The notes: a model not told the origin generated them from the sequence alone. A stretch of DNA of 64,000 bases from Mauremys mutica (GCF_020497125.1 NC_059077.1:27727340-27791339), one strand, 5' to 3'; shown: positions 32,833 to 45,965, counted from the stretch's first letter. A program made the numbers and translations.

Positions 32833-34475
32833 TTTTGGCTGTAGAGCAGTGTTTCCAGTATTAAATGTTTGCCACTTCTTCTTTCAAATAGAAATAGAAG
32901 AGACCTTAGAACTAAAAATGATAGCTTCAACTGAAAAATAACTGGATCATCCTGACTTATACCACAATACAAAATGATGGTTTCCCAAATCTCCAGAATA
33001 AGTGGTGTGGCAGAACTGAGGTGATGTCCTATTCATCCTAAACTTGCACTTATCACAGAGAGTTCAAACAGCACAGAAGTTATGGTATGGATAAGTGTGA
33101 AGAAAACTACTTTGGTGTTTATGAAGACTGACAATGCCCAAATTCAATATTCTTTGCCAATGCTGAAGTTACGTTGACAATTCTTGACACTGCAGTGACC
33201 TTGGCTGGTATCTAGTTCCTTCACCCTCTAGCTTTTCCCGCACATGGTATTTCTTCTGTTTTTTCCTCCACTACTGGCATTCACAGACACTTCAGAAGCC
33301 TTGGAGGATCTGATGTCAATCATTCCTTTTTGCTGCAGCTAGATGTCAGTCCTCTCTCCTCTGCAGCCTTTCGCTACACTTCAATGTCTTACATCTTGAT
33401 TTCTGTTAATCCATCATCAGATCCTAACCCTGTCAGTGAATTATCTTATTACGGTTGTTTATTTGCAGAGCAACAAGGTAAGACACAGTGATATCTGCTC
33501 TGAAGACGCTGCAATCTAAACAGACAACATACAAACCAGCGATGTCTTTGACTATCTCTAAACCATCAACTTCTTATCAGTACAGGTTTGTAATAAAATC
33601 CTCTTTTCCAAGAGGATGGCTAATGTGTATTCATATATTTGTTTCAGTTGGTAGGAATGTTGGGTTCTGAGAGGGATGTAGGAGCACTTCTCTAACGAGT
33701 TTGAAGTACTTCTTAGATGCAGATGAAACAATTTGCTCTCAGAGAGAAACTCTTTTGGGTATAGGAATAAGTAGGATGAACAGAAAATCTGCTCTGGCAG
33801 AAATAGCTATCCCAAGGGAATGCTACTTGCTTCAGAAGTGGTGTTACTGGTGTGGGTTGTGTGCGTTCATGGTTTTTGACAGAGCATCTAAAAATCATAA
33901 CAGCAGCTTTCTATTTTTGAGTTTTAGATTTATATATTTGCAATTTCTTCACTCTTGGAGCAGCAAGAACAAGCAATATTAAGAACCAAAAGAGAGGGAC
34001 AAGTTTCTAAAACATAAGCTCTCCAGGGAGAGCAAAATTCTCACTTTAAAAATAAATTAGTTTGTGGGAATGCCATTATTCCTGCCAGTCTCAAAAAATG
34101 ACAAGTAGATAATCACATAGTATGTTATATGAGCTGCACATCTACCATACATTCCGATTATAGAGTACAATAAACCATTCAAAGAGGAGATGATAATTAT
34201 AGACAACAATCAATGAAAATAAAGGTTTTTGGTGTCAGTCTTAACATCTTTTCTCAGAGAAGATAAAGAAAGATCTGGAGTGGTAGCCCACTAAAATCAG
34301 CCTCTGAGACCACATATTTGCTGAAAAATGAAGAACGTACTTTACTTTTGGTAGTACCTTCCCACAGAAAGCAGAGACAAAATAAATAATTCAGGGATTT
34401 CCAAAACAGGCTCCCCAGAAGAAATGCACATAAGGCATTTCTTGTGCCTACAAGCCAAAATTATACATACATGCA

Positions 34476-34888
34476 CCTGGGCCAGCCTTAGGGAAAATGA
34501 CGCCCTGGGAGAGCTTGCTGCCTGCCCCCTATGACACCTTCCCTGAGGAAGAGCTCGCTCTCCGGGTGGGGCAGATCAGCGAAGTGAGCCCAGTGGCCTG
34601 TTCCCCGCCCAGGCTTCCCAAACAGCGGGCGACCACTCAGCAGGCAGAGCACCAGCAGATGGAGGGGCAGTGGCACTGCAGGTGCCGTGCTGCCGGGAGG
34701 GCGGAGAGGGGTCGTGTGTGAGCACCTGGCTCCCACCCCACAGCCCCCTTTATCCCCTCTCCCTGCCTCCCGAGTGGGCTTGACTAATAATCATTATTTA
34801 GGAGCTCAGTGCCCTTCTGCAATTTCTTGACCATGGTGCACCCCGGGACTATGGCGCCCTGGGTGGTCACCTACGTTGCTGACCCATA
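34476..34888. mobile_element. GC-rich interspersed repeat, unclassified
   Basis: A sharp GC-rich block in AT-rich intron. It begins GGGCCAGCCTTAGGGAAAAT with GACGCCCTGGG and ends GGCGCCCTGGGTGGTCACC then GTTGCTGACCC. Repetition of the GCGCCCTGGG motif at both sides and the abrupt composition change suggest a mobile element. No clean terminal repeats or target duplication were found. Confidence 0.4.
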
Positions 34889-35141
34889 AGATCAGCACTG
34901 CATGCACCTAAGAATGAATAAATAAAACCCCACAATTCATAATAGCACAATTCTTGTGTTTTCATTCTCCTCAGATTTCAGCACTCCCATTGGCTAAAGC
35001 AGTATATCAGTCCCAAGAATTTTACAAAAAGAGATCTTCCTTATACTATTTTAAACAGATAAACATGGATGAGTTGTGTATGTAATGTCAGCCTGAGTTG
35101 ACTGTCCTGACTTCTGGAGGTTAGGTATAAGTGTTCAGGGC

Positions 35142-35275
35142 CAGTATTTGCACACTCGTATAAAAGTTGAGCCTGAAGAATATGCATGTGCACATGCAAA
35201 TGGATATTTGCACACACATGGGATTTTTGCTCATGCAAATGCATTTTTGCACTTTGGTTATATATTTGCACATGC
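35142..35275 (+). repeat. Imperfect repeat of TATTTGCACA / ATGCAAAT motifs
   Basis: TATTTGCACA-type units begin near 35144, 35204 and 35263, about 60 bases apart. Perfect octamers ATGCAAAT are at 35194-35201 and 35233-35240, with inverted ATTTGCA forms between them. It may be an old tandem repeat or a piece of an ancient interspersed repeat. Confidence 0.5.
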
Positions 35276-36357
35276 AGAAACACATTATTCAGTCAACGTA
35301 GCACTGTTTTTTGAAGTTTGCATCTTAAGTTCACTGTTTCAGATAAAACATGAAACTTCTATATTTTTAAATAGGAGTCTCGTTGAACTGTTATACATGG
35401 CTGAAAAGTAATCCCTGAAGGCAGTTTTTTTTAAAAAAAAGACCCCCAACATTTAATTTACTTATCTTTCCTATTTACTGCTATACAAATTCTCTAGGGC
35501 ATTCCTGATTTTTATGGATCTAGTTACAAATCCCTAACAAATGCTTTGTATAATAAAAACAGAGACGAGACCATAACTAAGTTTTGGTTTCTGCTATCCC
35601 AGAGATACAAAAGTTTGGCTATAGTTGTAGAAACAGAGATTGGAAAAAAAAAAAGACTAATTAGATTATCTGGTCTACTTCCTTAAGAGGATTCTTCTTT
35701 GAGTATCTGTACATGTGGAGCCCACTCTTGGTGAGTATACACTGGAGAGCAGAATCTTTACCAGCAGTGTCCACTGGGGCCATGCATGCATCTTGCATGC
35801 CTTTGTGTCTTCCTGTTCCTGAGGGAGGAGCGATCCCAGCTGCCACTCAGTTCCTTCTTACTGTCCATGGCAGTGAGACAGAACAACTTCAGGGTTCTCC
35901 CCAGTACTGTAGTCTCTCTATTGTTACATAGTTGTTGGTGAGGTTACTGTACTTGGTTTTTCCTAATTGTTCCAAATACATGCATTTGTTGTTAGCCCAC
36001 TGGCAACATAATACTAATAATGTAGACAGAGTTAGACTTTTGTTACTTAGCTGCCTCAGAATCTGGGGCTATCAGGCCTATGGCGGAATGAAAATCTTGA
36101 GGTTTAAAAACCTGCCCACTCTGCGATACAGCAATTCCACTGAATGAGGGACAGAGTAAGTGCCTTTTTTGCCTCTGGTAGGGCCATATCTGTGCAGAGT
36201 GTGTGGTCTGTAAGTCTTTTTCAAAACACACCCTGATAGGAATGATTGGTGAGAGGGGCATTGGACTCTAGAGTCCTCTTAAGGGAAGAATGTTTTGCTT
36301 CTGTATTTAGACGTTAAAAAATCTTTTTGCTTATTAACAGTAATAGTGTTATGGTAG

Positions 36358-36462
36358 TTCCCTGAAGGCCCAGCCAAGACTGATACCCCATTATGCTAAG
36401 CAACATATAAACACATCCTAAGAGACTGTCCCTGTTCTGAAGAGTTTATAATCTAAGGGCTT
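36358..36462. mobile_element. MIR/CORE-SINE-like tail
   Basis: It reads CCCATTATGCTAAGCAACAT, ATAAACACATCCTAAGAGAC and TGTCCCTGTTCTGAAGAGTT then TATAATCTAAGGGC. This is the recurrent sauropsid form (GTGCTAGGCACTGTACAAACA.., GTCCCTGCCC.., TACAATCTAAG). A shorter related end is at about 50205-50240. Confidence 0.55.
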
Positions 36463-37329
36463 GATTCTGCAAGTTTCTGAGTGCTCCAATCAGATCTGTA
36501 CCCCCAACTGTTTTCAATTTAAACACATGAGCCGTCTCATTGACGTCAACTGAGTGTAAAGAGAAGTCTTCTCAGGCAGCCTTAAAGTATCACAAGGAAA
36601 TTAATGAAGGCAAGTACTAAACCACGTCTGAGTATGACTACGCTCTATTAATGGTCTATTGCAGAGCAGTGCAGCACAGTATAAAACATTTATAACACTT
36701 TCTAAGATAAAACAAGATTTCTGTTTGCTAATACTTGATATAATTTTCACTGTGAAGCTGAAGTATTCTTTTGCACTATAAATAGCGTTTTCAAAACTAC
36801 CAGTGCTTATTTTATTTCATTTGCTTGATATTTATGCACCATAATTCTCTTCACTTAAATGTGACATTAGCATAATTGTGGGGTCCTGTACAATACCAAT
36901 TAGGTGGTCTCATATATAGCACTCATTAGCAAGTTTACAGATTTCAAACACTGAGCCTCTTTATTGGCTCCATGCAGTATGTACAAAATCATCTTTTTCG
37001 CCCCCCCATAAAATAACATTTCTAAGATGACAGTTATTTTAGAACAAAATCGATATGAAGTACTTTAATATGTAAGATTACTACCTTATGCAATGTACTT
37101 TTCGTTAGTTTACAAAGTGAAAGAACTCTCACAGGTAATTTCTGTATTGAGCCTGTTTTGCTGGTACAGTGAGAAAGAGCAACACTTTAATATGAGTGCC
37201 AGGAATCTATTATTTTAGAAGTCTTCCCTAGCAAAATATATAACTGAATAGACAATCCATTAAAAATGCAAGAAGAAACTTTGGATTTGGTAAATTAATA
37301 TAAACTTAATTAATCCCCTAAATACATGC

Positions 37330-38572
37330 TGTGACACTGCGTCACATATTCTTCATAGTGATATTATTACGATATGGTTATAGCATAATTATGCAAGACA
37401 AGTCATGTGAGATGTTGTTGAAAGGTTATGATTTGCTGAATATGATTATCCTATTTGTATGCATGTATCATTTTTTGTATCTGAAGTTATAAATACTATG
37501 TATCTGTACTTCAAATGTAGTTACACCTGGGTAATGCCCACTAGACGAGACACTTTCAATCTAAATAGCTAGTTGTAAAAGGTAATGGGCCGTTAGAAAG
37601 AACAATAGTCCTTAGGAGAAGCTTATCTCCCACCCAGTGAGCCTTTCTGAGAACGCTACAGACAGCCTGTAAGGAATAGCTGCTATGACTCTAAAAGGAC
37701 ATGTGATCAGGCCACATGATGTTGGACTCCATCTTGGGATGTCATTATTTTTCAATAGACTGGTCTGGGAACCAAGCTTTGAAACAAAGGGTTCCCGCCA
37801 TATATAAATGCTATATAAGGCAGGGAGTGATATCATCTGGGGTTTTTCACTCCCTACACAAGAAGACTCCTGGAAACACCTGAGGAACAAAGACTGAACT
37901 GGGGGAAGTGTTGGACCCCGGCTACAGGGATTTCTAGCCTGTGTATGTAACACCTGGGGATTCCAAGCTGGAAAGCAAATGCAGCTTGCCCTTAAGAATC
38001 TTCAGCTTGCTTGTATCATCTCTTAGGGTGAGAATCTGCTAATTCATATTCAATCTATCTAGTATATTAAGCTTTGTTTGTATTTTTTGTTTATTTGCTG
38101 GGTTTATTTGCTTTGTTTATTTGCTAGATAATCTGCTTTGATCTGTTTGCTGTCCCTTAGAAGCACTTAAAATCTATCTTTTGCAGTTAATAAACTTGTT
38201 TTTGTTTTAATCTAAACCAGTGAGCTTTGACTGAAGTGCTTGGGGAAAATCTCTGCTTGGTTACCACAAGTGTGTATGTTTTCTTCATATTGAGGGAGAG
38301 GCAGACCAGGTATTAAACCCATATACTGGCCAGATTTGACCAGTGCAGGACAGTACTACTCTGGGGTCCCATGCCTGGAAACTGGTAGTTAGAGAGCCTG
38401 CATGTAACTAGAGCTAGGTGTATCCCTAACTGTATGAATGCTGGTGAAAGTGTAGGCTGGAGGTCTTCACAGCTTGTCACAGCAGTAAAATGTGAGAGGG
38501 AGCCCAGGTTGGTGGGTCAGGGGGCTCAGTGATACCCAATTCCAGGTGGCACCCCTGGGGGAACCCATCACA
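37330..38572 (+). mobile_element. Complete solo LTR (1,243 bases), opposite strand to OXCT1
   Basis: It starts TGTGACACTGCGTCAC and ends AACCCATCACA, flanked by CATGC at 37325-37329 and 38573-38577, a 5-base target duplication. Within it are TATATAAATGCTATATAAGG (about 37801-37820), a plausible TATA region, and AATAAA at 38189-38194, so U3, R and U5 are in + orientation. A T/TTTGTTTATTTGC tandem segment lies at about 38065-38130. There is no internal coding region: it is a solo LTR left by recombination of an endogenous retrovirus-like element. Confidence 0.88.
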
Positions 38573-39298
38573 CATGCTACTAATTTAAGGTTCAACATTA
38601 CAAACACTCCCAGCACAGAATGCTCATATGTGAAGTGTTCACAGGTAAAGGCAACTGGGAGAGTTTGGCCCAAATTTACACAGCTCTATTGACTTCAAGG
38701 GAGGAGCACCAATTTACACCAGCAGAAGATCTGGTTTTTTATCCCCTGTGACTTGAATAGAGATAATCATCTTAGCATATGTGCAACGTGCCTCAGGTGG
38801 CACAGGACCAGGATTCATCACCAAATTTGGTCCACTGGTTGGATCATTAGCTTCCCCAGCCAAGGCTGGGTACAGACGGGGAGTGTGATGTGAATGCTGA
38901 TCCACCATTCAGCTGCTTATTTTATACTATAATGCCTTTAGAACTCGTATAATAACGCTGTAAAGCTTGCAGTTTGATACAATTTATTTTTCTTTTAATT
39001 AGTGCTTGAGGTGCCAGATTGTCAATTATCCTTTATGGAAAGAACAGAGGCAACGTGGGCAATGGCTGTAAACTTCCCCCACAATGCTTCAGCAATCTGC
39101 TTCAACCATCTTCTGAGGAACAACCCCTAGTGATGGAGTGAGCGCACCAATTCATTTCACATAGACCCCTGAACTGCTATGTGGTGATGGTGGTTTTCAT
39201 TTACTACTGTCCTTCATCACGTATGAACCGGTGAAAGATTCTATACACCATTTTCCAGTGCCTTTTTGGTTTTCATTAAAACTACCATTGTTATTTTG

Positions 39299-39640
39299 TC
39301 ATAGAGTTTAATGCCTGAAGGGTCCATCAGATCATCTAATCTGATCTCCCCCACCACCACCACCCAGCATCTGTGCACTAAATCCAACAACAGAAATTAG
39401 ACCATAGTATTAGAGTCCACAGAAGACTAGACAATTATGTGCCATTGGCAGATAATAGGAGGGACTATGGTGCACCGATGCTCAAGGCCCCTGCCATGGA
39501 AGGGAAATGATTAAGTGAGATATACCCAGATAGTCCTGGCAAGTGACCTGGACTCACACGCTGCAAAGGAAGGTGAAAAACCAAGGTCACTGCCAATCTA
39601 ATTTGGGAAAAATTCTTTTCTGACTGTGTGTATGATGATC
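39299..39640 (-). mobile_element. Old CR1-related LINE/SINE tail
   Basis: The + strand reads ATAGAGTTTAATGCCTGAAG, GGTCCATCAGATCATCTAAT and CTGATCTCCC, the reverse complement of a CR1-type 3' end. Diverged body sequence follows (..AGGTGAAAAACCAAGGTC..). Older than the CR1 at 3174-5204, judging by divergence. Confidence 0.65.
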
Positions 39641-40089
39641 AGTTAGCATCTGAGCAAGAACTAGCCAGGAAAGCACCTGAGTGAGAGAATGCTCAATGCC
39701 ACCTCAGAACCTTGGCCCAGATCATCTAATGCCCCATCTCCAGCCATCCCTGCTGCTTCTGATGAAGGAGATAAAGAAAACCCTCCCAGAATACATTAGA
39801 GGAAGAGGGGGAAATCTCTTTGTTTTACCATACTTCGGTTTTTGTTTTTTCTTTCTATGTTCTACCAGCATCTACAAGTTTAGTTCAACTGTGAATTTTA
39901 AAAAGGTAGTTTTTTAGTATTTTAGCAGTTAAAAAACAACACACAACTCTTCTATGCAATCAAAGTGTCCAATCAATATTGTAATGTTTCCCACAGTGCA
40001 GGGGTTGCCATTTAGACCCCTGGATTGTTTACTCTAGAGTCTCAGCATCCATTGTTTACCAAAAATGAAAGTCTCTAACTTTGTATTTC

Positions 40090-40641
<552 letters not shown>

Positions 40642-40995
40642 ATTTTGAAAAGGAGAGTCAAATGCCTTGATATATTTACTACAAGAGGAATCAGTTTAAA
40701 CTTAGGCGAACATTTTGCTACGCTGAGATGAAATCATTTCAGAAAGACAAGCATGCTTGCCAATTTTCTATGAAAAACCCCCCACGCCATATATCGTTAT
40801 CATTGCCATCGACAGAACAGTGTTGTAAGGAAACATGCAGCCAGTTATATTCTGCTGCCCCATTCTAAGAATTGACTGCACTATCTAATGTGGTTAGGAA
40901 AAAAATCATGAATCGAACACATGGTCAATGTCATTTTTGGTGTAACTCAACTGAAGACAAAGGAGATAGGCTCCAATTCAGCGACAGACTTAAGC

Positions 40996-41165
40996 CAGTG
41001 GTGAGCAACCTGCGGCCCATCAGGATAAGCTGATTGCAGGCTGCAAAACATTTTGATGATGTTGACCATCCACAGGAACAGTCCCCCACAGCTCCCATTG
41101 ACTGCGGTTCACCGTTCCTGGCCATTGAGAGCTGTGGGAAGTGGCGGGCCGCAGGGACGTGCTGG
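40996..41165. mobile_element. hAT MITE fragment
   Basis: It begins CAGTGGTGAGCAACCTGCGG with CCC following, a classic hAT terminus. Later GGCGGGCCGCAGGGACGTGC suggests the approach to the other end, but no terminal inverted repeat or duplication is present on the right, so it is truncated. Confidence 0.55.
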
Positions 41166-41431
41166 AAGTTTCTTTTTCTTTTGGCAGAAGAAAATTTTGT
41201 TGGCTAAAAATTAGCAACAAGAGCTGTGCTTGTGCTGATTTGAAAACCATGGGTTTAGCACCATGCCAGCTCAAGCTGCTGTCTCTATTTCACACCAGAA
41301 CTCTTTGTTATGTTGTTTTGGAAATAGGTAAATAAATAAATATGGATCAATACTGATTTCTCTTTGTTCCTCAGCCATGCAATGTTTCCCACTTTTATGA
41401 AATGCATTATTCCTTTTAAAGTGTAATATAA

Positions 41432-43120
41432 ATTCATAGGTCATAAGAGACCATTGTGATCATCTAGTCTGATCTCCAGTGACTCAGGCCACAGAACTTC
41501 CCCAAAATAATTCCTAGAGCATATCTTTTAGAAAAACAGGCAATCTTGATTTAAAAATTGTCAGTGATGGAGAATCAACCACAACCCTCGGTAAATTGTT
41601 CCAATGGTTAATTTTTCTCACTATTAAAATTTTACACCTTATTCCCAGTCTGAATTTGTCTAGCTTCACCTTCCAGCCATTTGATCATGATATACCTTCC
41701 CTGATAGATTGTAGAACCAATTATTAAAATATGTGTTCCCCATGTAGATATTTATAAACTGTAATCAAGTCACCCCTTAACCTTCTCTTTCTTGTGCTAA
41801 ATACATTGAGCTCCTAGAGTTGATCATTAAAAGGCATGTTTTCTAATCCTTTAATCATTCTTACAGCTCTTCTCTGAACCCTCTCCAATTAACCAACATC
41901 CTTCTTGAATTGTGGGCACTAGAACTGGACAAAGTATTCCAGCAGTGGTCGCACCAGTGCCAAATACACTGCTACCTCGATATAACGCCAACCAATATAA
42001 CATGAATTTGGATATAACACAGTAAAGCAGTGCTCCCAAGGACAGTTATATTGAGGTAGAGGTGTACAGAGGTAAAATATCCTCTTTACTACTACTCAAG
42101 ATTCCTGTTTATGCATTCCAGGATCACAGTAGCTCTTTTGGTCACAGCAACATACTAGGAGTTCATTTTCAGCTGATTATCCACCATTACCTCCTAATCT
42201 TTTTCAGAGTCACTCTTTTCCAGAACAGAGTCCCTGATCCTGTAAGGATGGCCTACATTCTTTGTTCCTAAATGTATACATTTAACCACATTAAAACATA
42301 CATTGTTTACTTTTGCCCAGTTAACCAACGGATCCAGATTGCTCTGAATCAGTGACCTGTCCTCTTCATTATTTATAACATCCCCAATTTGTGTGTCATT
42401 GCAAACTTTATCAGAGATGATTTTATGTTTTCTTCCAGGTCATTGACAAAAACATTAAATAGCCCAGGGCAAAGAACCAATTTGTGTAGGACCCTATTGG
42501 AAACAGACCCACTTGATTATGACTCTCCATTTGCAGTTACATTCAGTTAGCCATTGTTTAATCCATTTAATGTGTGCCATGTTAATTTCATGTTGTTCTA
42601 GCTTTTAAAAATTAAAATGTCGTGCAGTACCAAGTCAAACACCTTCCAGAAGTCTTAATATATTACGTCAACACTATTACCGTCATCAACGAAACTTGGA
42701 ATCTCAAAAAAAAAAAATCAAATTAGTTTGACAGGATCTATTTTTCCATAAATCCATGCTGATTTGCATGAATTCCTTTACCCTCCTTTAGTTCTTTATT
42801 AATCGAGTCCCATATCAGCAGCTCCATTATCTTGCCCACGATCTATGTCATGCGGACGAGCCTATAATTACCAAGGCTTTACCCTTTCTAAAAATTGGCA
42901 CATGAGCTTTCTTCCAGTCTTCTGGAACTTTCCCAGTGCTCCAAGACTTCTTGAAAATCAACATTAATGTTCCAGCGAGCTCCTGAACAAGCTCTTTTAG
43001 ACCTCTTAGATGAAAGTAATCTGGAGCTGCTGATTTTAAAATGTCTAACTTTAGCGGCTTCTGTTTACATTGTCCTGAGATACGAGTGGAAGAAAAGATT
43101 ATTACCCTCACCATATGATG
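41432..43120 (-). mobile_element. CR1 LINE, older copy, from reverse transcriptase start to 3' tail
   Basis: The + strand starts with a CR1-type 3' tail inverse (ATTCATAGGTCATAAGAGAC, ATCATCTAGTCTGATCTCC). It runs back through the 3' coding region to the early reverse-transcriptase region at about 43060-42850, where the minus strand reads LKELVQELAGTLMLIFKKSW and GKVPEDWKKAHV. A mariner MITE interrupts it at 41965-42066. Degenerate, no usable frame. Confidence 0.82.
41965..42066. mobile_element. 102-base mariner/pogo-type MITE nested in CR1
   Basis: The ends TACACTGCTACCTCGATATA and (inverted) TACACCTCTACCTCAATATA form a 22-base terminal inverted repeat with three mismatches. TA borders both sides, and the CR1 sequence GTGCCAAATA / CAGAGGTAAAATA is continuous once the insert is removed. 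Inner GATATAAC motifs recur. Confidence 0.85.
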
Positions 43121-43562
43121 AGCCTATATAATCAGTTTGTACCAAACGCTGTATTGGATATAAAGTGCTTGTGGTGTATATTTAGCTATGGTTTTCTGTG
43201 TGCTGCATCATTAAATTAAATGGCTTGTCAATCTCTGCCTACCTGTGTGCTGTAGGTAAGACTGTTGGGCAATTTGAGAGTAAGGGTCTAAAGAAGTGAG
43301 AAGAGACTGCTTTCTGTCATGAAGGTTTTATCACTGTTCTTCCTCTGATTGGCTGTTTTCTTTAATCGAAAATAAGTAATCCTTACTGAAATACATGTTT
43401 TTCTTTTTGTATATGGAAAACATAACAGTGTTATGCCAAACAACCTGGAAAGAGACATACATATGGGAAACGTTGAAATTTAAAACTTTTCCCTGATAAT
43501 TCTTTCTTTTCCATTTATTTCCTGCTGTCCCATACGTCAATAAGACAATTCAGTGCATAACT

Positions 43563-44086
43563 ATGATCCATGACATAAAGCATACAGTGTATCAGATCAT
43601 ACAGAAAAAAGCTTATTCCGTTACCAATTTGGCCAGCAACTTCAGTGGAAATTTCTTTACCACAGAGAAACAAATATCCATAGAAAATGGAATTTTTATG
43701 CTTTTTTTGCAAGGTGAAAACCAACTGCCAACTGTCAAAGCTTCCCCAGCTCTTTCTTCCGACATTAAATCTCTTAAAATATGTTCATTGGCCATATTAA
43801 TAATTTGTATTAAATCAAAAGATTTCCATTCAAAATGTAAATAACTTACTAGCACTTGATTATGATTAGCATCGTTAGTAATTATAAGAAACATTTTGAG
43901 CCCTCTCCAAAATAAAGATTAAAAAAATAACTTGGGAGACTTTGCTTTAATGATACATTACAAAATATTTGTTTGAAACTGCAATCCTAAAAGGACTATC
44001 AACATTTACCTTGGGTGAGCGCCTCTCTGTCAGCCACTCAGATTTGTGCACTGGACACTAATTGAGAGCACTACCCAAACTTTCCC
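43563..44086 (-). repeat. Diverged duplicate of an OXCT1 exon-intron block
   Basis: It aligns by eye, in the same orientation and order, to 40090-40641 over both exon and 3' intron. It is therefore an old tandem duplication of genomic DNA, not a retrocopy. Two later insertions (the CR1 and the hAT fragment at 40996) lie between the two blocks. The divergence suggests an event far older than the MITEs around it. Confidence 0.75.
44010..44086 (-). pseudogene. OXCT1: Relic duplicate OXCT1 exon (dead)
   Basis: Its minus-strand sequence aligns with the live exon at 40542-40631. The shared blocks are GGTGCT / AGTGCT, GTGTCTAGTGCACAAA / GTGTCCAGTGCACAAA and CTCAGCCAAG / CTCACCCAAG, followed by an intact donor GTAAAT. 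An AG (TTTCCAG) still precedes the exon start. It is about 77 bases against 90, with a 13-base net loss near the 5' end. In the ancestral frame the Leu codon of the GAMDLV segment is TAG, so inclusion would end translation. It is either a failed mutually exclusive exon or a never-used copy. Confidence 0.75.
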
Positions 44087-44175
44087 CTGGAAACCCAGAA
44101 ATACAGAGTTCTGCAGAGACTGAATTGTCTTCTCAGCAACCTTGCACAGACTCTTATCTAGGGCATGGTGTAGGG

Positions 44176-44485
44176 CAGGGGTCGGCAACCTTTCAGAAGT
44201 GGTGTGCCGAGTCTTCATTTATTCACTCTAATTTAAGGTTTCGCGTGCCAGTAATACATTTTAACATTTTTAGAAGGTCTCTTTCTATAAGTCTATAATA
44301 TATAACTAACCTATTGTTGTATGTACAGTAAATAAGGTTTTTTTAATGTTTAAGAAGCTTCATTTAACATTAAATTAAAATGCAGAGTCCCCGGACCAAT
44401 GGCCAGGACCCAGGCAGTGTGAGTGCCACTGAAAATCAGCTTGCGTGCTGCCTTCGGCACACGTGCCATAGGTTGCCTACCCCTG
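44176..44485. mobile_element. hAT MITE, 310 bases, with perfect 8-base target duplication
   Basis: Termini CAGGGGTCGGCAACCT and AGGTTGCCTACCCCTG pair at 15 of 16 positions. GTGTAGGG flanks both sides (44168-44175 and 44486-44493). It inserted about 90 bases from the relic exon. A second copy is at 60132-60442; I count about 15 differences between them by eye. Confidence 0.93.
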
Positions 44486-45954
44486 GTGTAGGGATAGCTA
44501 AAGATGTGGCATTGTTTCCTCATTAACCCTGCAAAACTTTCCTGGTTGAGTTATCATGGATTATGCCAACCTAGTCATTAACATGTCCCCCTTATAGGGG
44601 CCCTGGGTGGTTTTGCTTCCTTTAGTTATCTGGAGAGCCATGTAGACTAGGACTCAGTGAGAAAGGATGCTGATGGTGCACTATGGCAAGTCTGCAGCTG
44701 AAGATATTCTCCTCTATGGCCCGGCAAGAGGTAATTGCATCCCTCCAGGTATATGGAGGGAATGTAAGTTGAGCACAGGGGCTTTTGGCCCCTTGCATCA
44801 AGTCTTTGCTGCTAATGGGATGCTTTATTTTATTGATGGTGCAACTGGGGATTTCTTTTCTTCCCTTCATTCACCAGTTTAAGGGCCTGATCCTGCAAGG
44901 CACTTAAAAGCATGTGCTAACTTCAAGCTCTTGAGCACCTTAATGTTTAAATTGCATTTTGAGACACGTATGTCGCCTAAGGACCATATACTGCCCTCCA
45001 TCCATGTGCAGAACTACTATTGATTGGCTTTTCCCCACACATTAGTCATGTGGGGAGGGGAGGAGCAGATGTATTCTAAAGAGGCTGAATAGAAACTGGT
45101 TGAAAAAACATCATGCAACTATTTGAAGTTGTTGTGTGCTCAACAAGGGTAATAACTTCATATTACTAAATTGAACATCGCTACTTGAGCCAGAAAAATG
45201 TTGCTGCCAATAGGAGTGGAGAAATCAGGTTGTGAATTTCCTCTCAGTGGTCCCTACTAGTGTCAGATGGCGTCATGCCAGTCTGTATGTGCAAAGTAGG
45301 GTTAAGGGCTCCCAAAAACATGATTTCTTAGAAAGTCACTTTTGTTCCTTTATGCTGAAAACGAGCCCTCAGACCAAAGACAAATGAGCAAATCGTGGTC
45401 TGTTCTAAGTGAAAACAGAGCTCTAGGTCCCCAGTTATACCTCCTACTATCACTGCACATTTACAAGGGATTTCTGTTACTTTTAAAGCTCAACGCTAGA
45501 TTTAATTGCAGTCAACATATACCAGATTGTTCCTTAAATGATTTGAGTGCCTTGTGCGCAAAATGAAGCCTGTCTTAAAAATAAATATTTACTCTTCCTG
45601 GAAACTGCCTGCAACAGCAACCAACAGTTACATGAAATTTCTGCTAAAAGCTAATTAGGGCTGATAGCAGTGGGCATGGAAGGAGGCATTGGGTTGAGAG
45701 GCAGAACTACACTGTTTCACTTAACAGAAGTTAGAGTGTTAATTTCTATCTAATTTTCTCTTAAATAGGATAAAATGCAGTACGTACAATAGGTCACTCT
45801 CTGAAACTTGATTAAACACTCTTAATAGAAATGTTGTAATTAAATAACCTGCAGTAAGTAGAGAGACCAATTGCTTTAGTCAACTCCTTGGAAAAAATAA
45901 AATTATTTTAAAATTGGCAACTGATAGAAATACACCCTAAAGTTTATTATAAAT

Positions 45955-45965
45955 CCCCCCCCCCC

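Noticed and set aside
44010..44086. Functional mutually exclusive OXCT1 exon
   Set aside because: An in-frame TAG and a 13-base loss relative to the live exon rule out a normal protein-coding role. Kept as a relic exon.
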